DNA of 64,000 nt from CAYYFV01 sp964451705 (GTDB taxonomy: Bacteria > Patescibacteriota > Gracilibacteria > UBA1369 > GCA-2718715): the NCBI GenBank assembly GCA_964451705.1, contig CAYVIV010000002.1:1-64000 (forward strand). Direction: 5' to 3'. Shown piece by piece: positions 37,847 through 46,617 of the stretch. The position numbers and the translations under genes are program-made. How positions within the stretch are numbered: the first letter of the stretch is position 1; each line of letters begins with the position of its first letter. The notes under the pieces were generated by a model. That model ran no database searches and was not told the origin of the DNA. It saw only the letters and a program-made list of their open reading frames with translations.

Positions 37847-38196
37847 TAGCGTTTTTTAAAGTTTTTAACACTATCTAAATTAGCTTTGATAAGCTGTGCA
37901 GAGAGTGAATTGATGAAAAGTAGGAAAATACCCAGCCCAATTATTAGGTAAACTGTAGTAAACAACTTAGAGGTGCCATCGCTGGGTGCCATATCCCCAA
38001 AACCAACTGTTGTTAGAGTTACAACACAAAAGTACAAAGAGTCTATAAAACTCCAGCCTTCATAAAAATGATAAAAAAGGGTTCCTATAGCTACAGTTAA
38101 GCAGGCTAGGAAGAGCAAAATTCTAAATTCACTATCCTTAAGGGCATCGCGAACAGTGAGAATAAAGTTGTAAAAGTTTATGAACAGGCGTAGCAT
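37846..38196 (-). CDS. Two-helix K+ channel (Ion_trans_2)
   Basis: 116 residues. TM1 (FLACLTVAIGTLFYHF), a pore helix with the selectivity filter TLTTVGFGDM, and TM2 (LFTTVYLIIGLGIFLLFI). TVGFG is a K+ filter variant. There is no regulatory RCK domain, and the C-terminus is short and basic (SVKNFKKR). It would act as a tetramer in the cytoplasmic membrane. Confidence 0.88.
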   Translation of the reverse strand: MLRLFINFYNFILTVRDALKDSEFRILLFLACLTVAIGTLFYHFYEGWSFIDSLYFCVVTLTTVGFGDMAPSDGTSKLFTTVYLIIGLGIFLLFINSLSAQLIKANLDSVKNFKKR

Positions 38197-38316
38197 TTGA
38201 TCTTAAATCTAAATAAGTTTGTTTAAGTATAGTTTAATAATCTAAAAAAACAAATGACTTTCTTAGTTCTTAAACAGATTTTAATGCAAAAAAGCCTACC
38301 AAAAATGGATTAAAAA

Positions 38317-38325
38317 TGTTATAAT
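38317..38325 (+). promoter_or_regulatory. Extended -10 promoter of the MacAB-like operon
   Basis: TGTTATAAT, an extended -10 (TGn + TATAAT), with no good -35. It lies 22 nt before the ATG at 38348. Confidence 0.55.
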
Positions 38326-38347
38326 TTAGAGATTAACTTGAATACAA

Positions 38348-40144
38348 ATGCAGAAAATCAAAACCTTATTGCTGAAAGCCAAAAACTTTGACTATAAAAG
38401 CTGGATATTAGGGCTAAAAAATCACCTTAATAAGCGTAATATGTATGTGGGTGCTGGAATATTGATTTTAGCCTTTATTTTCTGGCCAAGTTCACAAACC
38501 CCAGTTATCGAAACTGTGACTGCCAAAGTCCAGGATTTACGAGACGAAGTGAGTGTAACGGGTACTGTTAAGCCAAGATCCGCTGCAGACTTAGCGTTTG
38601 AGGTTTCTGGAAAGGTTAACTTTGTTGCAGGTGTCGAAAATGAGCCTGTTTTAAAAGGCCAAACTCTGTTTACTTTAGATACTTCTGAGTTAAAAGCCCA
38701 ATCTGCGAGTGCTTATGCACAGGTGCAAATTGAACAAGCACGTGTGACACAATATGAAAACTTGCTAACTGCCGAAGAAGCTAGGCTTGCAGATTTGCAG
38801 GCTGGAGCTAAACCAGAAGAAATTACAGTTAAAGAAACATTAGTGGCAACTGCCAGAAGAAAACTCCAAGATGCAGAGGCAGACTACCAAAACACAGTAG
38901 ATATAGCAGAACTAGATTTGGTGGCAGTTTATGAAACTTTTAGATCTGGTTTAAAGGACTCTTTAAACACTGGTTTAAACTCTTTATATACCCTGGCAGA
39001 TATTCAGCTAACAAGCTTTAATGAATCAAGCAAAGATACCGTGATGCTTGAATCCCATAAAGGCAAGGCTGCTGAACTGCTTCTGGGGGCTAAAAATGCT
39101 AAAAAATGGAATAGTAAATTTTTATCAGCTGCTACAGGAGGACTCAAAGAGTCCATTGGCAAACTATCGCTGGAGTCTGAGCAAAGCCTACACGATGAGC
39201 TCTCTAATGATTTAAGCAGGGCCCTCGAAGATCTAAGCAATGCTTATAATGCTATTCGTTTAGACTCAACTGTTATAGATGACCACGGTAGTGTGATTTC
39301 TGCAGAAAAAGCTGCAATCTCGGCAGAGATAAATGCTATTAGCTCTCTAAGGCAAACTATAAATAGCCAAAAAACATTAAATAGCAGTAATCTTTTAATT
39401 AAACAAATTGCCCTCAATAATGCTAATAGCACCCTGACAGAGGCAGAATCAAACTTAAATCTATCTAAATCCTCTGCATCTGTTAAGTCAATCGAAGTCC
39501 AAAAGGCTAAAGTGGCTGAGGCTCAAGCTAGCTTGGCAGGCCAGATGGCTTCTGTGCGATCGGCTTATGCTAGAGTTGCAGAGATTAAGGCTTTAATAGA
39601 TAAGAAAGTAATCACAGCTCCATACGATGGTTTAGTCACAAATATAGATATAGATCTAGGTGAGATAGCCTATGCAAATACTACAGTTGCTAAAATTATT
39701 GCTGGTGATTTCTATGAAATCCAGGCAGATATTCCAGAAACAGATATTGCACAAATCAAAGCAGGCAACAAAGCGGAATTAACTTTGGATGCCTACCCAG
39801 CAGATATACTAGAGGCTGAGGTGTCCTCTATTAATGAAGCTGCAGAAACGGTTGATGGAGTGCCAGTATATAGAATTAAGTTGAGATTTTTAGAAAAATA
39901 TAAGATTGTTAAATCTGGGATGACAGCCAATCTAGATATTTTGGTAGATGCCTCGGATCAAGTTATATCGGTGCCAATTAGAGCAGTAGATGATGGTAAA
40001 ATTAAGATTCTGCTATCCAATGGGGTTGTAGAGTTGCGACCTGTAGAAACAGGCCTCAAGTCTTCTGATGGTTTAATTGAAATTCTCGATGGCGTACGCC
40101 CTGGTGAACAAGTAGTAATCTACATGGAAGATGTTCAAGAATAG
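38348..40144 (+). CDS. MacA/HlyD-type periplasmic adaptor-like subunit
   Basis: 598 residues. One N-terminal transmembrane helix (MYVGAGILILAFIFW). A split biotinyl-lipoyl domain: first half VTGTVKPRSAADLAFEVSG, second half ITAPYDGLVTNIDIDLGE. Between them is a long helical hairpin (~270 residues), longer than in typical MacA. The beta-barrel and membrane-proximal domains follow. It overlaps the permease gene by 14 bp. In a cell without an outer membrane it would bridge the permease to the cell wall or exterior rather than to TolC; this is an inference. Confidence 0.88.
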   Translation: MQKIKTLLLKAKNFDYKSWILGLKNHLNKRNMYVGAGILILAFIFWPSSQTPVIETVTAKVQDLRDEVSVTGTVKPRSAADLAFEVSGKVNFVAGVENEPVLKGQTLFTLDTSELKAQSASAYAQVQIEQARVTQYENLLTAEEARLADLQAGAKPEEITVKETLVATARRKLQDAEADYQNTVDIAELDLVAVYETFRSGLKDSLNTGLNSLYTLADIQLTSFNESSKDTVMLESHKGKAAELLLGAKNAKKWNSKFLSAATGGLKESIGKLSLESEQSLHDELSNDLSRALEDLSNAYNAIRLDSTVIDDHGSVISAEKAAISAEINAISSLRQTINSQKTLNSSNLLIKQIALNNANSTLTEAESNLNLSKSSASVKSIEVQKAKVAEAQASLAGQMASVRSAYARVAEIKALIDKKVITAPYDGLVTNIDIDLGEIAYANTTVAKIIAGDFYEIQADIPETDIAQIKAGNKAELTLDAYPADILEAEVSSINEAAETVDGVPVYRIKLRFLEKYKIVKSGMTANLDILVDASDQVISVPIRAVDDGKIKILLSNGVVELRPVETGLKSSDGLIEILDGVRPGEQVVIYMEDVQE

Positions 40145-41384
40145 TTTAAAATTAGGTTTCTTTTTGGGCTCTAGACAAATATATAGAGCAAATATTTGGA
40201 CGAATATTTTGATTATTGCTGTGATGGTTTTGACTTTTCTAAACCTAGTATTTGTCTCTGGAATCCTGCTGGGTTTACCAGAGGGAGCCTCGCGCGCTTT
40301 AAAATCTCAATACTCCGGGGATGTAATTGTAAAAAGTCTGGAAACCAAAAACTATATTCAAAAAACTCCTGCGATTCTTAAATACTTGGAGTCCTTGGAG
40401 GAAGTTAAAGATATTTCCCCTCGATACTTGGTTGGCTCTAAGGTAGAAGCAAACTATAGAACCAAAACCAACCCCTACGATAAAAGCGACCAAGTAAATG
40501 CTACTATTGCTGGCATAGACCCTATAAAGGAAGATGCGGTAACAAAGATGAAAGACTTCGTAGTCGATGGTGAATACCTACACTCCACAGATACAAACTC
40601 AATTATGGTTGGATCTAGGTTATTAGCAAAGTACTCCCGCGTACAAGAGCCAGGTTTAACTCTTTTGGACAACGTTGAACTTGGCGACAAAGTTCGAATA
40701 AAAATTGGCGATTTCTCTAAAGAATATACAGTCAAGGCTGTAGTTAAAAACAAAGTTGAACTTGTGAGTAGTCGTATCTTTATGCTAGATACCGAACTAC
40801 GAAAAATTCTTGAACGTAGTGACTATGGTGCCAATGAAATCTCTATGACATTAAACAAAGGCAGCTCCCCAGAAAAAATCGTCGAGATTATGGAAAAAAG
40901 TCCATATGCGAACCTCGCTAAATATCAAACCTGGCAAGAAGCTCAGGGATCATTTTTTAAAGATATTCAACTAACCTTTGGAATCCTTGGTAATGTGATC
41001 GGTAGTATTGGCTTGGCAGTAGCAACAATTACTATATTTATAGTCATTTATATTAATGCCATCACCAGGAAAAAACATATTGGAATCCTTAAGGGAATTG
41101 GAGTTCACAGAGAAGCTATAGAAATTAGCTATGTACTACAATCCTTGTTTTACTGTCTGACAGGGACTTTAATTGGATCTATTATCCTGTTTAAGTTCTT
41201 AGTGCCATTTTTTGATGCTAACCCAATTGACTTTCCTTTTTCCGATGGGATTTTGGCTATTAGTGCTTCTTCGACTAGCATAAGAGTTGCAGTTTTGATT
41301 TTTACTACATTTCTGGCCGGCTACTTCCCTGCCTCAATTATTACTGGGAAAAATACTTTAGATACTATTTTAGACCGCAATTAA
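40131..41384 (+). CDS. MacB/FtsX-type ABC transporter permease
   Basis: 417 residues. TM1 at ~25-48, a large extracellular domain (~50-280), then three TM helices near the C-terminus (IGSIGLAVATITIFIVIYI, LFYCLTGTLIGSIILF, VAVLIFTTFLAGYFP). KKHIGILKGIGVH is the coupling-helix motif of FtsX/MacB/LolC permeases (usual form KxIGIxKAIG). It is second gene of the exporter operon, 1 bp before the first ATPase gene. Confidence 0.88.
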   Translation: MFKNSLKLGFFLGSRQIYRANIWTNILIIAVMVLTFLNLVFVSGILLGLPEGASRALKSQYSGDVIVKSLETKNYIQKTPAILKYLESLEEVKDISPRYLVGSKVEANYRTKTNPYDKSDQVNATIAGIDPIKEDAVTKMKDFVVDGEYLHSTDTNSIMVGSRLLAKYSRVQEPGLTLLDNVELGDKVRIKIGDFSKEYTVKAVVKNKVELVSSRIFMLDTELRKILERSDYGANEISMTLNKGSSPEKIVEIMEKSPYANLAKYQTWQEAQGSFFKDIQLTFGILGNVIGSIGLAVATITIFIVIYINAITRKKHIGILKGIGVHREAIEISYVLQSLFYCLTGTLIGSIILFKFLVPFFDANPIDFPFSDGILAISASSTSIRVAVLIFTTFLAGYFPASIITGKNTLDTILDRN

Positions 41385-41385
41385 T

Positions 41386-42051
41386 ATGATTAAAGCCAAA
41401 TCTATCACCAAAACCTACCACAATGGTATAATGGAAACTCATGTCTTAAATGGAGTCGACTTTCGTGTGAAGACTGGTGATTTTGTGTGTTTAACTGGTA
41501 AGAGCGGGGCTGGAAAATCTACTTTGCTATATCAACTTGGTCTTTTAGATCACCCGGATAGTGGTACAATCTTGATTGATGGTGTCGATGTATCTAAGTT
41601 AAGCTCTAAGCAGAGAACAAATTTTCGGCTACAGCAAATGGGTTATATTTTTCAGGATTATGCTTTAATCCCAGACCTTACTGCAAGTGAGAACATTATG
41701 GTGCCTCTGCTTATGCAAGGCTATAGTAAAAAAGAGGCTAGAGCAAAAGCTAATGCCGCGCTAGATAAAGTAGGCTTGCAGAATAAACACAGGAATCTGC
41801 CGAGTATGTTATCTGGTGGAGAACAGCAACGTGTGGCAATAGCTAGAGCGATTTGTAATGATCCAAAAATTCTTTTTGCAGATGAGCCAACGTCTAACCT
41901 GGATACTGCAAACGCAAAAATAATTCTCGATTTGTTTAAAAAGCTGAATAAACATGGGCAAACTATCATGTTAGTTACACACGAAATAGAGTATAGTAAA
42001 TATGGTAACCGAATCTTTTCAATGTCAGATGGAATAATTACAGAATTATGA
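41386..42051 (+). CDS. ABC transporter ATPase (MacB/LolD type), first
   Basis: 221 residues. Walker A TGKSGAGKST, signature LSGGEQQRVAIARA, Walker B ILFADEPTSNLD, and H-loop LVTHEIEYSKY. It probably pairs with the preceding permease. Its TGA stop overlaps the next ATG as ATGA (42048-42051). Confidence 0.93.
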   Translation: MIKAKSITKTYHNGIMETHVLNGVDFRVKTGDFVCLTGKSGAGKSTLLYQLGLLDHPDSGTILIDGVDVSKLSSKQRTNFRLQQMGYIFQDYALIPDLTASENIMVPLLMQGYSKKEARAKANAALDKVGLQNKHRNLPSMLSGGEQQRVAIARAICNDPKILFADEPTSNLDTANAKIILDLFKKLNKHGQTIMLVTHEIEYSKYGNRIFSMSDGIITEL

Positions 42052-42764
42052 AACTATTAGATATCAAAAACATCAACAGAACCTTTGCAATGGAGGAAAC
42101 TAAGACTATTGCTATCAAAGATATTAGCCTGCAAATAAATAAAGGGGAATTTGTAGCAATTATGGGCCCTAGTGGTAGTGGTAAATCTACCCTGCTGCAT
42201 ATTTTAGGCTTTTTAGATACACAAAGCTCTGGTGAATATATTTTTGATGGTAAATCTAATCTGAAGTTTAACGATAAACAACTGGCTAAACTGCGTAATT
42301 GCGAAGTTGGATTTGTCTTTCAGGCTTTTAACTTACTTGGTAAAGAAAATGTTTTAGAAAATGTAAAACTACCTTTAGTTTACTCAGATGTCGCCCCTGA
42401 AAAATGGGATAAGTTAGCTAAGAAAGCTATTGATGCAGTGGGTCTTAGCCACCGTACTGACTACCCTATCACACGGCTGTCTGGCGGTGAAAAGCAAAGA
42501 GTTGCAATAGCCAGGGCACTAGTGCGTAACCCTAAAATTATTTTTGCAGACGAACCAACGGGTAATTTGGATTCTGCCTCTGGAGCAAAAATTATGCAAG
42601 TACTAGATAAACTCAACCGTGAGCTTGGGCATACAATCATTTTGATTACGCATGAAACCTCTACCGCCAAACATGCTTCGCGAACTATCTTGCTTAAAGA
42701 TGGCTGCGTGGTGTCTGATACTAAAAATGAGAAGCGCAATAATCCCCTAAAATTTAAAAAGTAA
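42048..42764 (+). CDS. ABC transporter ATPase (MacB/LolD type), second
   Basis: 238 residues. Walker A GPSGSGKST, signature LSGGEKQRVAIARA, Walker B IIFADEPTGNLD, H-loop LITHETSTAKHA. It likely pairs with the following MacB-like permease. The operon therefore holds two ATPase-permease sets sharing one adaptor. Its stop overlaps the next start. Confidence 0.93.
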   Translation: MKLLDIKNINRTFAMEETKTIAIKDISLQINKGEFVAIMGPSGSGKSTLLHILGFLDTQSSGEYIFDGKSNLKFNDKQLAKLRNCEVGFVFQAFNLLGKENVLENVKLPLVYSDVAPEKWDKLAKKAIDAVGLSHRTDYPITRLSGGEKQRVAIARALVRNPKIIFADEPTGNLDSASGAKIMQVLDKLNRELGHTIILITHETSTAKHASRTILLKDGCVVSDTKNEKRNNPLKFKK

Positions 42765-44002
42765 TGAATTTAAAAACAACTATTAAAAGTGCACGCAATG
42801 CACTAGTGGCTCACAAATCAAGGTCTTTTCTGACTATCATTGGGATTGTGATTGGGATTGCCTCGATCATTGTGATTATGTCTACAACCCAGGCAGCCAC
42901 AGAGCTAATACTTGGACAAGTTAAGGGCATGGGCTCTAGCAACTTTGAAGTTATTCCAGGTAAGCAACCCAAAGGGCCCTCGGACTTTGCACAGTTGTTT
43001 ACAGAGTCACTTAAGGACCGTGAACTAAATGCAATCTTAAATAAGCGTAATGTTCCGCAGTTAAAAGCAGTCTCTCCAAATATTTTGGTGACTGGTAAAC
43101 TAACCTACCAAGGTCAAAGCTTTACTCCAACTATCCTTGGTAGTAGTCCATTTATGGCAGAACTGCTAGATATCGAACCTATTGTTGGCCGTATGTTTAA
43201 TGAAAGTGATATAAAAAATCAAGCTAAAGTCATAGTCATAGGCTCTGAAATAGCAGAGGATCTATTTGAAGACAATGCTGCTGTTGGCAAAAAACTGAGA
43301 CTTAAGGGTAGCAACTTTCGTGTGATAGGAGTATTCCCTCCTAAGGGACAGGTGGCCTTTGCTAATGTGGATAAAATGGCCTTACTACCCTACTCGACTG
43401 CTAAAAATTACCTACAAAAACAAAGCCACTACAACTCCATTCTTGGGCAAGCTAGTAGCGAGAAAGAGCTCCCTCGGACTATAGAAGATGTAAAATCAAC
43501 ACTTAGAGAACTACACGATATTACAGACCCAAAAGATGATGACTTTCATATTGCCACGCAAGCGGACCTAATAGATAGAGTCTCTCTAATTACTGGGGTT
43601 TTAAGTTCCCTGCTGATTGCAGTAGCAGCAATTAGTTTGATTGTTGGTGGGATTGGAATTATGAATGTTATGCTAGTCTCGGTAACAGAGCGTACTAAAG
43701 AGATTGGGATTCGTAAGGCTGTGGGTGCTACAAATATAGATATTAGAAATCAGTTTTTAGTAGAAGCAATTATTCTAACTTTCGCGGGAGGCTTTCTAGG
43801 AGTGGTACTTGGGGCGATTATTTCTAAAATAGTCTCCATAATCCTTAGTAGTCAATTGCAAATTGACTGGATGTTTGTGGTCCCCTTAAATGCTGTAATC
43901 ATTGCAGTTACGGCTTCCAGCCTGGTTGGGTTGGTGTTTGGACTGTACCCAGCTGTGAGTGCTTCGAAAAAAAATCCAATAAATACATTGCGTTACGAAT
44001 AA
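42764..44002 (+). CDS. MacB-type ABC transporter permease
   Basis: 412 residues. The N-terminal MacB periplasmic core (SFLTIIGIVIGIASIIVIMS) is followed by an extracellular domain and a C-terminal FtsX domain with GGIGIMNVMLVSVTERTKEI, GIRKAVGAT and a final PAVSASKKNPINTLRYE, nearly textbook MacB. It exports peptides, lipids or antimicrobial compounds in known systems. Confidence 0.93.
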   Translation: MNLKTTIKSARNALVAHKSRSFLTIIGIVIGIASIIVIMSTTQAATELILGQVKGMGSSNFEVIPGKQPKGPSDFAQLFTESLKDRELNAILNKRNVPQLKAVSPNILVTGKLTYQGQSFTPTILGSSPFMAELLDIEPIVGRMFNESDIKNQAKVIVIGSEIAEDLFEDNAAVGKKLRLKGSNFRVIGVFPPKGQVAFANVDKMALLPYSTAKNYLQKQSHYNSILGQASSEKELPRTIEDVKSTLRELHDITDPKDDDFHIATQADLIDRVSLITGVLSSLLIAVAAISLIVGGIGIMNVMLVSVTERTKEIGIRKAVGATNIDIRNQFLVEAIILTFAGGFLGVVLGAIISKIVSIILSSQLQIDWMFVVPLNAVIIAVTASSLVGLVFGLYPAVSASKKNPINTLRYE

Positions 44003-44038
44003 GCTCACTTTAAAATGGGTGTGTGTAATTAGTAAACT

Positions 44039-44332
44039 ATGTTGATAGATACATTTACTTTAGAAAAAGAGCTGAACAAACGCGGCCTAGATGAGTTTGA
44101 AATCTTTGAAGAAGAAGGTTTAAGCAAACTGACTCTAGAACGAGAGTTTGAGGATTTTCACACAGCTATGGAATTTGTGAATGATCTGGCGGATTTAGCA
44201 GAAACTACCGACCACCACCCGGATGTATGTATTCACTTTAATAAAGTTTCTGTGGAGCTGTGGACCCATTCAGAAAATGGTGTTACAGAGCTGGATTTAG
44301 ACTTTGCAGAAAAAATTAACCAATTATCATGA
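44039..44332 (+). CDS. Pterin-4a-carbinolamine dehydratase
   Basis: 97 residues. Active-site motif ETTDHHPDVCIHFNKVSVEL followed by WTHSENGVTELDLDFA matches the [ED]x3HHPDxxxxYxxVxxxxxTHxxxGxT pattern of the PCD/DCoH family. It dehydrates 4a-hydroxytetrahydropterins. No pterin-dependent hydroxylase is nearby, so its partner is unclear. Its TCATGA end overlaps the next start (44329). Confidence 0.9.
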   Translation: MLIDTFTLEKELNKRGLDEFEIFEEEGLSKLTLEREFEDFHTAMEFVNDLADLAETTDHHPDVCIHFNKVSVELWTHSENGVTELDLDFAEKINQLS

Positions 44333-44727
44333 AAAAATCATACTTATTAGCAATTATTGTAGTTATATTCTTAGTACTCGTTTTTGGTGTAAATAAAAGT
44401 GCCAGCCATAACTTGCCAGGAGCAGATGACACAGAGTCTGCTGTGAGCTCCTTTGTCAGCTGTCTAGAGGAAAAAGAAGCTGTCTTTTATGGAGCCTTTT
44501 GGTGCCCGCACTGCCAAGACCAAAAGGATTTATTAGAACTTAAAGATGACTCCGATGTTTATGTAGAGTGTTCGACTCCAGATGGCAATTCTCAAACTTC
44601 GGAGTGTGCCGAAATAGGTATTAAAAGTTACCCAACTTGGGTTTTTGAAGGAGCAAGATTTAAATCTGGCACTTTAAGCCTCTCAGAATTGGCAGCAGAA
44701 ACTGGTTGTGAACTAACTCAAGAATAA
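44329..44727 (+). CDS. Membrane-anchored thioredoxin-like protein
   Basis: 132 residues. The N-terminal signal anchor (YLLAIIVVIFLVLVFGV) precedes a thioredoxin-like domain with CPHC in YGAFWCPHCQDQKD and the cis-Pro loop IKSYPTW. The domain resembles the thioredoxin part fused to some VKOR proteins. It acts outside the membrane in disulfide exchange. It overlaps the DsbB start as TAATG (44725-44729), so the pair is probably an oxidase/partner couple. Confidence 0.9.
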   Translation: MKKSYLLAIIVVIFLVLVFGVNKSASHNLPGADDTESAVSSFVSCLEEKEAVFYGAFWCPHCQDQKDLLELKDDSDVYVECSTPDGNSQTSECAEIGIKSYPTWVFEGARFKSGTLSLSELAAETGCELTQE

Positions 44728-45263
44728 TGACCCCAGAAATTTACAACTACATTTTAGCTAGTCTAGTTCTGGCTAGCCAAATTTACTTTATCTTTGTACT
44801 GGTGAGCTTTTGGCAGTCTAAATGGGGTAAGAAATCTGATAGTGTTGTTAGCTTTGTCTCTGGTAAATATCTATGGATTTGCTTGGCTTTTAGTTTGGCA
44901 GGACTCCTTGGGAGCCTGGGATACTCAGAAGTCATTGGTTATGATCCATGCAAACTGTGTTGGCTGCAGCGCATAACACTCTACCCAATTGTACTGCTGT
45001 CTGCGGTAGCTCTTTACAAAAAATCTTCTGAGCGCCTTTATGACTATATTATAGCTCTAATGCTGATTGGTAGCTTAATTGCCATCTACCACATATTTTT
45101 GCAATTTGTACCAAACTCCATAGACTGTGCCACTAGCGGGCAGGGAGTTATGTGTTCTAAAAACTGGGTCTTAATATATGACTATATTACAATTCCAGTT
45201 ATGAGCCTTACAGCTCACTTAAATGTAGCCTTAGCGGCAATAATTGCTAAGTCTAAAAATTAG
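44727..45263 (+). CDS. dsbB: Disulfide bond formation protein DsbB/BdbC-like
   Basis: 178 residues, four or five transmembrane helices. Cys pairs are CKLCWLQR (CxxC) and CATSGQGVMC in the second loop, as in DsbB/BdbC quinone-linked oxidases. It reoxidises the thioredoxin-like partner encoded just upstream. It converges with the cassette-like region, whose 26-bp repeat begins 9 bp after its stop. Confidence 0.92.
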   Translation: MTPEIYNYILASLVLASQIYFIFVLVSFWQSKWGKKSDSVVSFVSGKYLWICLAFSLAGLLGSLGYSEVIGYDPCKLCWLQRITLYPIVLLSAVALYKKSSERLYDYIIALMLIGSLIAIYHIFLQFVPNSIDCATSGQGVMCSKNWVLIYDYITIPVMSLTAHLNVALAAIIAKSKN

Positions 45264-45271
45264 AGTCTGGA

Positions 45272-45297
45272 GAGGGTTGGCTTTACATTTGTTCGAC
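45272..45297. repeat. 26-bp direct repeat, left copy (argS 3'-end duplicate)
   Basis: Identical at all 26 positions to 47117-47142. It contains the last codons (VEQM) and stop of the Nudix gene, exactly as the other copy does for argS. Confidence 0.95.
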
Positions 45298-45774
45298 AGT
45301 CTTAAGAAATTCTATATCTCGTTTTTGAATAAATGCCCCCTCATAATTCTCAGGTTTATCATTCTCGACTGCGGAAATTGCATCTTTTAGAGACAGCCAT
45401 ACAATCTTAAATCCCTGGCTTAATTCCTTTTCGGTAAAAGTAGGCTCGCCCTTAGAGATTATCTTACCATAATAGCAATAGGAGATTTGTTTTAAATCCC
45501 ATTTTGATCTAAATTCAATGATTTTACCAACTTCACCATTAACTTCAATTTCACTTCCAAGTTCTTCAAGGCATTCTCTCACTAATGCTTGATCCTTACT
45601 CTCACCTTCATCAATGCCCCCACCTGGAAGTTTGTGGTAATTATATTTGGCAACAAATAATAAAGGGATTAGGTTGTTTCCATCGAAAAGAATCGCTCTT
45701 GATGCTTCTCTAATTTTCAAATTTGACTCGTCTTCTGGAAATTCTTTATCTTTGATTTGTTTTAATAATTTCAT
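45283..45774 (-). CDS. Nudix hydrolase (cassette-like)
   Basis: 163 residues. Nudix box GGIDEGESKDQALVRECLEE plus LGS, complete. N-terminal strand KIREASRAILFDGNNLIPLL. Substrate not assignable. The last four residues and stop are coded by the 26-bp repeat shared with argS. It lies downstream of an attC-like site and lacks an attC-like site of its own after the stop. Such small enzymes are common cargo of integron cassettes. Confidence 0.87.
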   Translation of the reverse strand: MKLLKQIKDKEFPEDESNLKIREASRAILFDGNNLIPLLFVAKYNYHKLPGGGIDEGESKDQALVRECLEELGSEIEVNGEVGKIIEFRSKWDLKQISYCYYGKIISKGEPTFTEKELSQGFKIVWLSLKDAISAVENDKPENYEGAFIQKRDIEFLKTVEQM

Positions 45775-45833
45775 AGATTATGAGGGGTCTTTATTTTATA
45801 TAAATGTTTCTTATTAGGGTAAATTAGCAATTG

Positions 45834-45955
45834 CTTCTAACGTTTGCCTTTATACAAAGTTGCGCGTGTATTATACACCGAGAGTGTACACCCGTGCAAT
45901 TTAGTGACTGAGCTAAGCATGAAAGAAGGAGTGGCGTATAAACACTGTTATATGC
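45834..45955 (-). repeat. attC-like site between the lipoprotein and Nudix genes
   Basis: In gene sense it begins GCATATAAC and ends ACGTTAGAAG. The outer arms TAAC and GTTA can pair. Inner arms TTTATAC (45849-45855) and GTATAAA (45936-45942) are perfectly complementary, separated from the outer arms by short unpaired spacers. That is the R/L-box architecture of integron attC sites. It starts 13 nt after the lipoprotein stop. Confidence 0.6.
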
Positions 45956-45967
45956 TTGTTGCTGGCT

Positions 45968-46465
45968 CTAGGGAACATACTTCTCTCGTATTTCCTCTAC
46001 TTTCCCCTCCTCTATTATGATTTCATACGGGATAGACATGCGATACTCCTCAGATTCATAATAATTGGCAAACTCTTGCAGACTCATGCTTTTGCTTTCC
46101 AATGGAGAGGCACTGAGGTCAACTGTTTCTATTCTTACTCTTGATGATACCTCATAAGTTTCTAAATCTGGACTGATATTTTGTATTAAAAATCCACTAC
46201 CGCCACATTCTGGGAGGCCTGGCTCAATACCTTCTGTATCACATGTGTTGTCGTGTTCAGTTAGCCACTCTACTCTATCAATCTGAACGACAGTTTTACC
46301 CCCCACTACGCTGATACTATCAATGTAAAACAGATTGTCCTCGATTTTCTGCGTAACTTCTGAAGCGCTACTGTCGATATCTTGCTGGGTTGTTTGCACA
46401 ATACCATTGTTAGCGCATCCTGCTAATAATAGCGAAGCACCTAGTAGTACTATGATTTTTTTCAT
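45968..46465 (-). CDS. Lipoprotein, unknown function (cassette-like)
   Basis: 165 residues. Signal peptide with lipobox LLLAGC (Cys16), so it is predicted to be lipid-anchored outside the membrane. The mature part has no recognised domain; it is beta-rich with CDTEGIEPGLPEC, possibly a disulfide pair. Flanked on both sides by attC-like sites. Confidence 0.8.
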   Translation of the reverse strand: MKKIIVLLGASLLLAGCANNGIVQTTQQDIDSSASEVTQKIEDNLFYIDSISVVGGKTVVQIDRVEWLTEHDNTCDTEGIEPGLPECGGSGFLIQNISPDLETYEVSSRVRIETVDLSASPLESKSMSLQEFANYYESEEYRMSIPYEIIIEEGKVEEIREKYVP

Positions 46466-46500
46466 GATTTATAAATTAGAATTTAAAACCAGCAATATTA

Positions 46501-46617
46501 CTTCTAACGTCTGATTATATCTGAAGTTTACATGTAACGAAGTGGAAAGTAAATTTGGGGCGAGCTACGCGAGCCGCATATGCTCCTTTTATGCAGAGTT
46601 AAGTGCGGTGTTAGTTT
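46501..46617 (-). repeat. attC-like site between the GNAT and lipoprotein genes
   Basis: In gene sense it starts AACTAAC, overlapping the GNAT stop codon as is typical of cassettes, and ends ACGTTAGAAG like the other site. Outer arms CTAAC/GTTAG pair perfectly. Inner arms TTATATCTG (46515-46523) and CAGAGTTAA (46594-46602) pair at 7 of 9. The middle is G/C-richer with further inverted repeats (GAGCTACGCGAGC). Confidence 0.6.
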
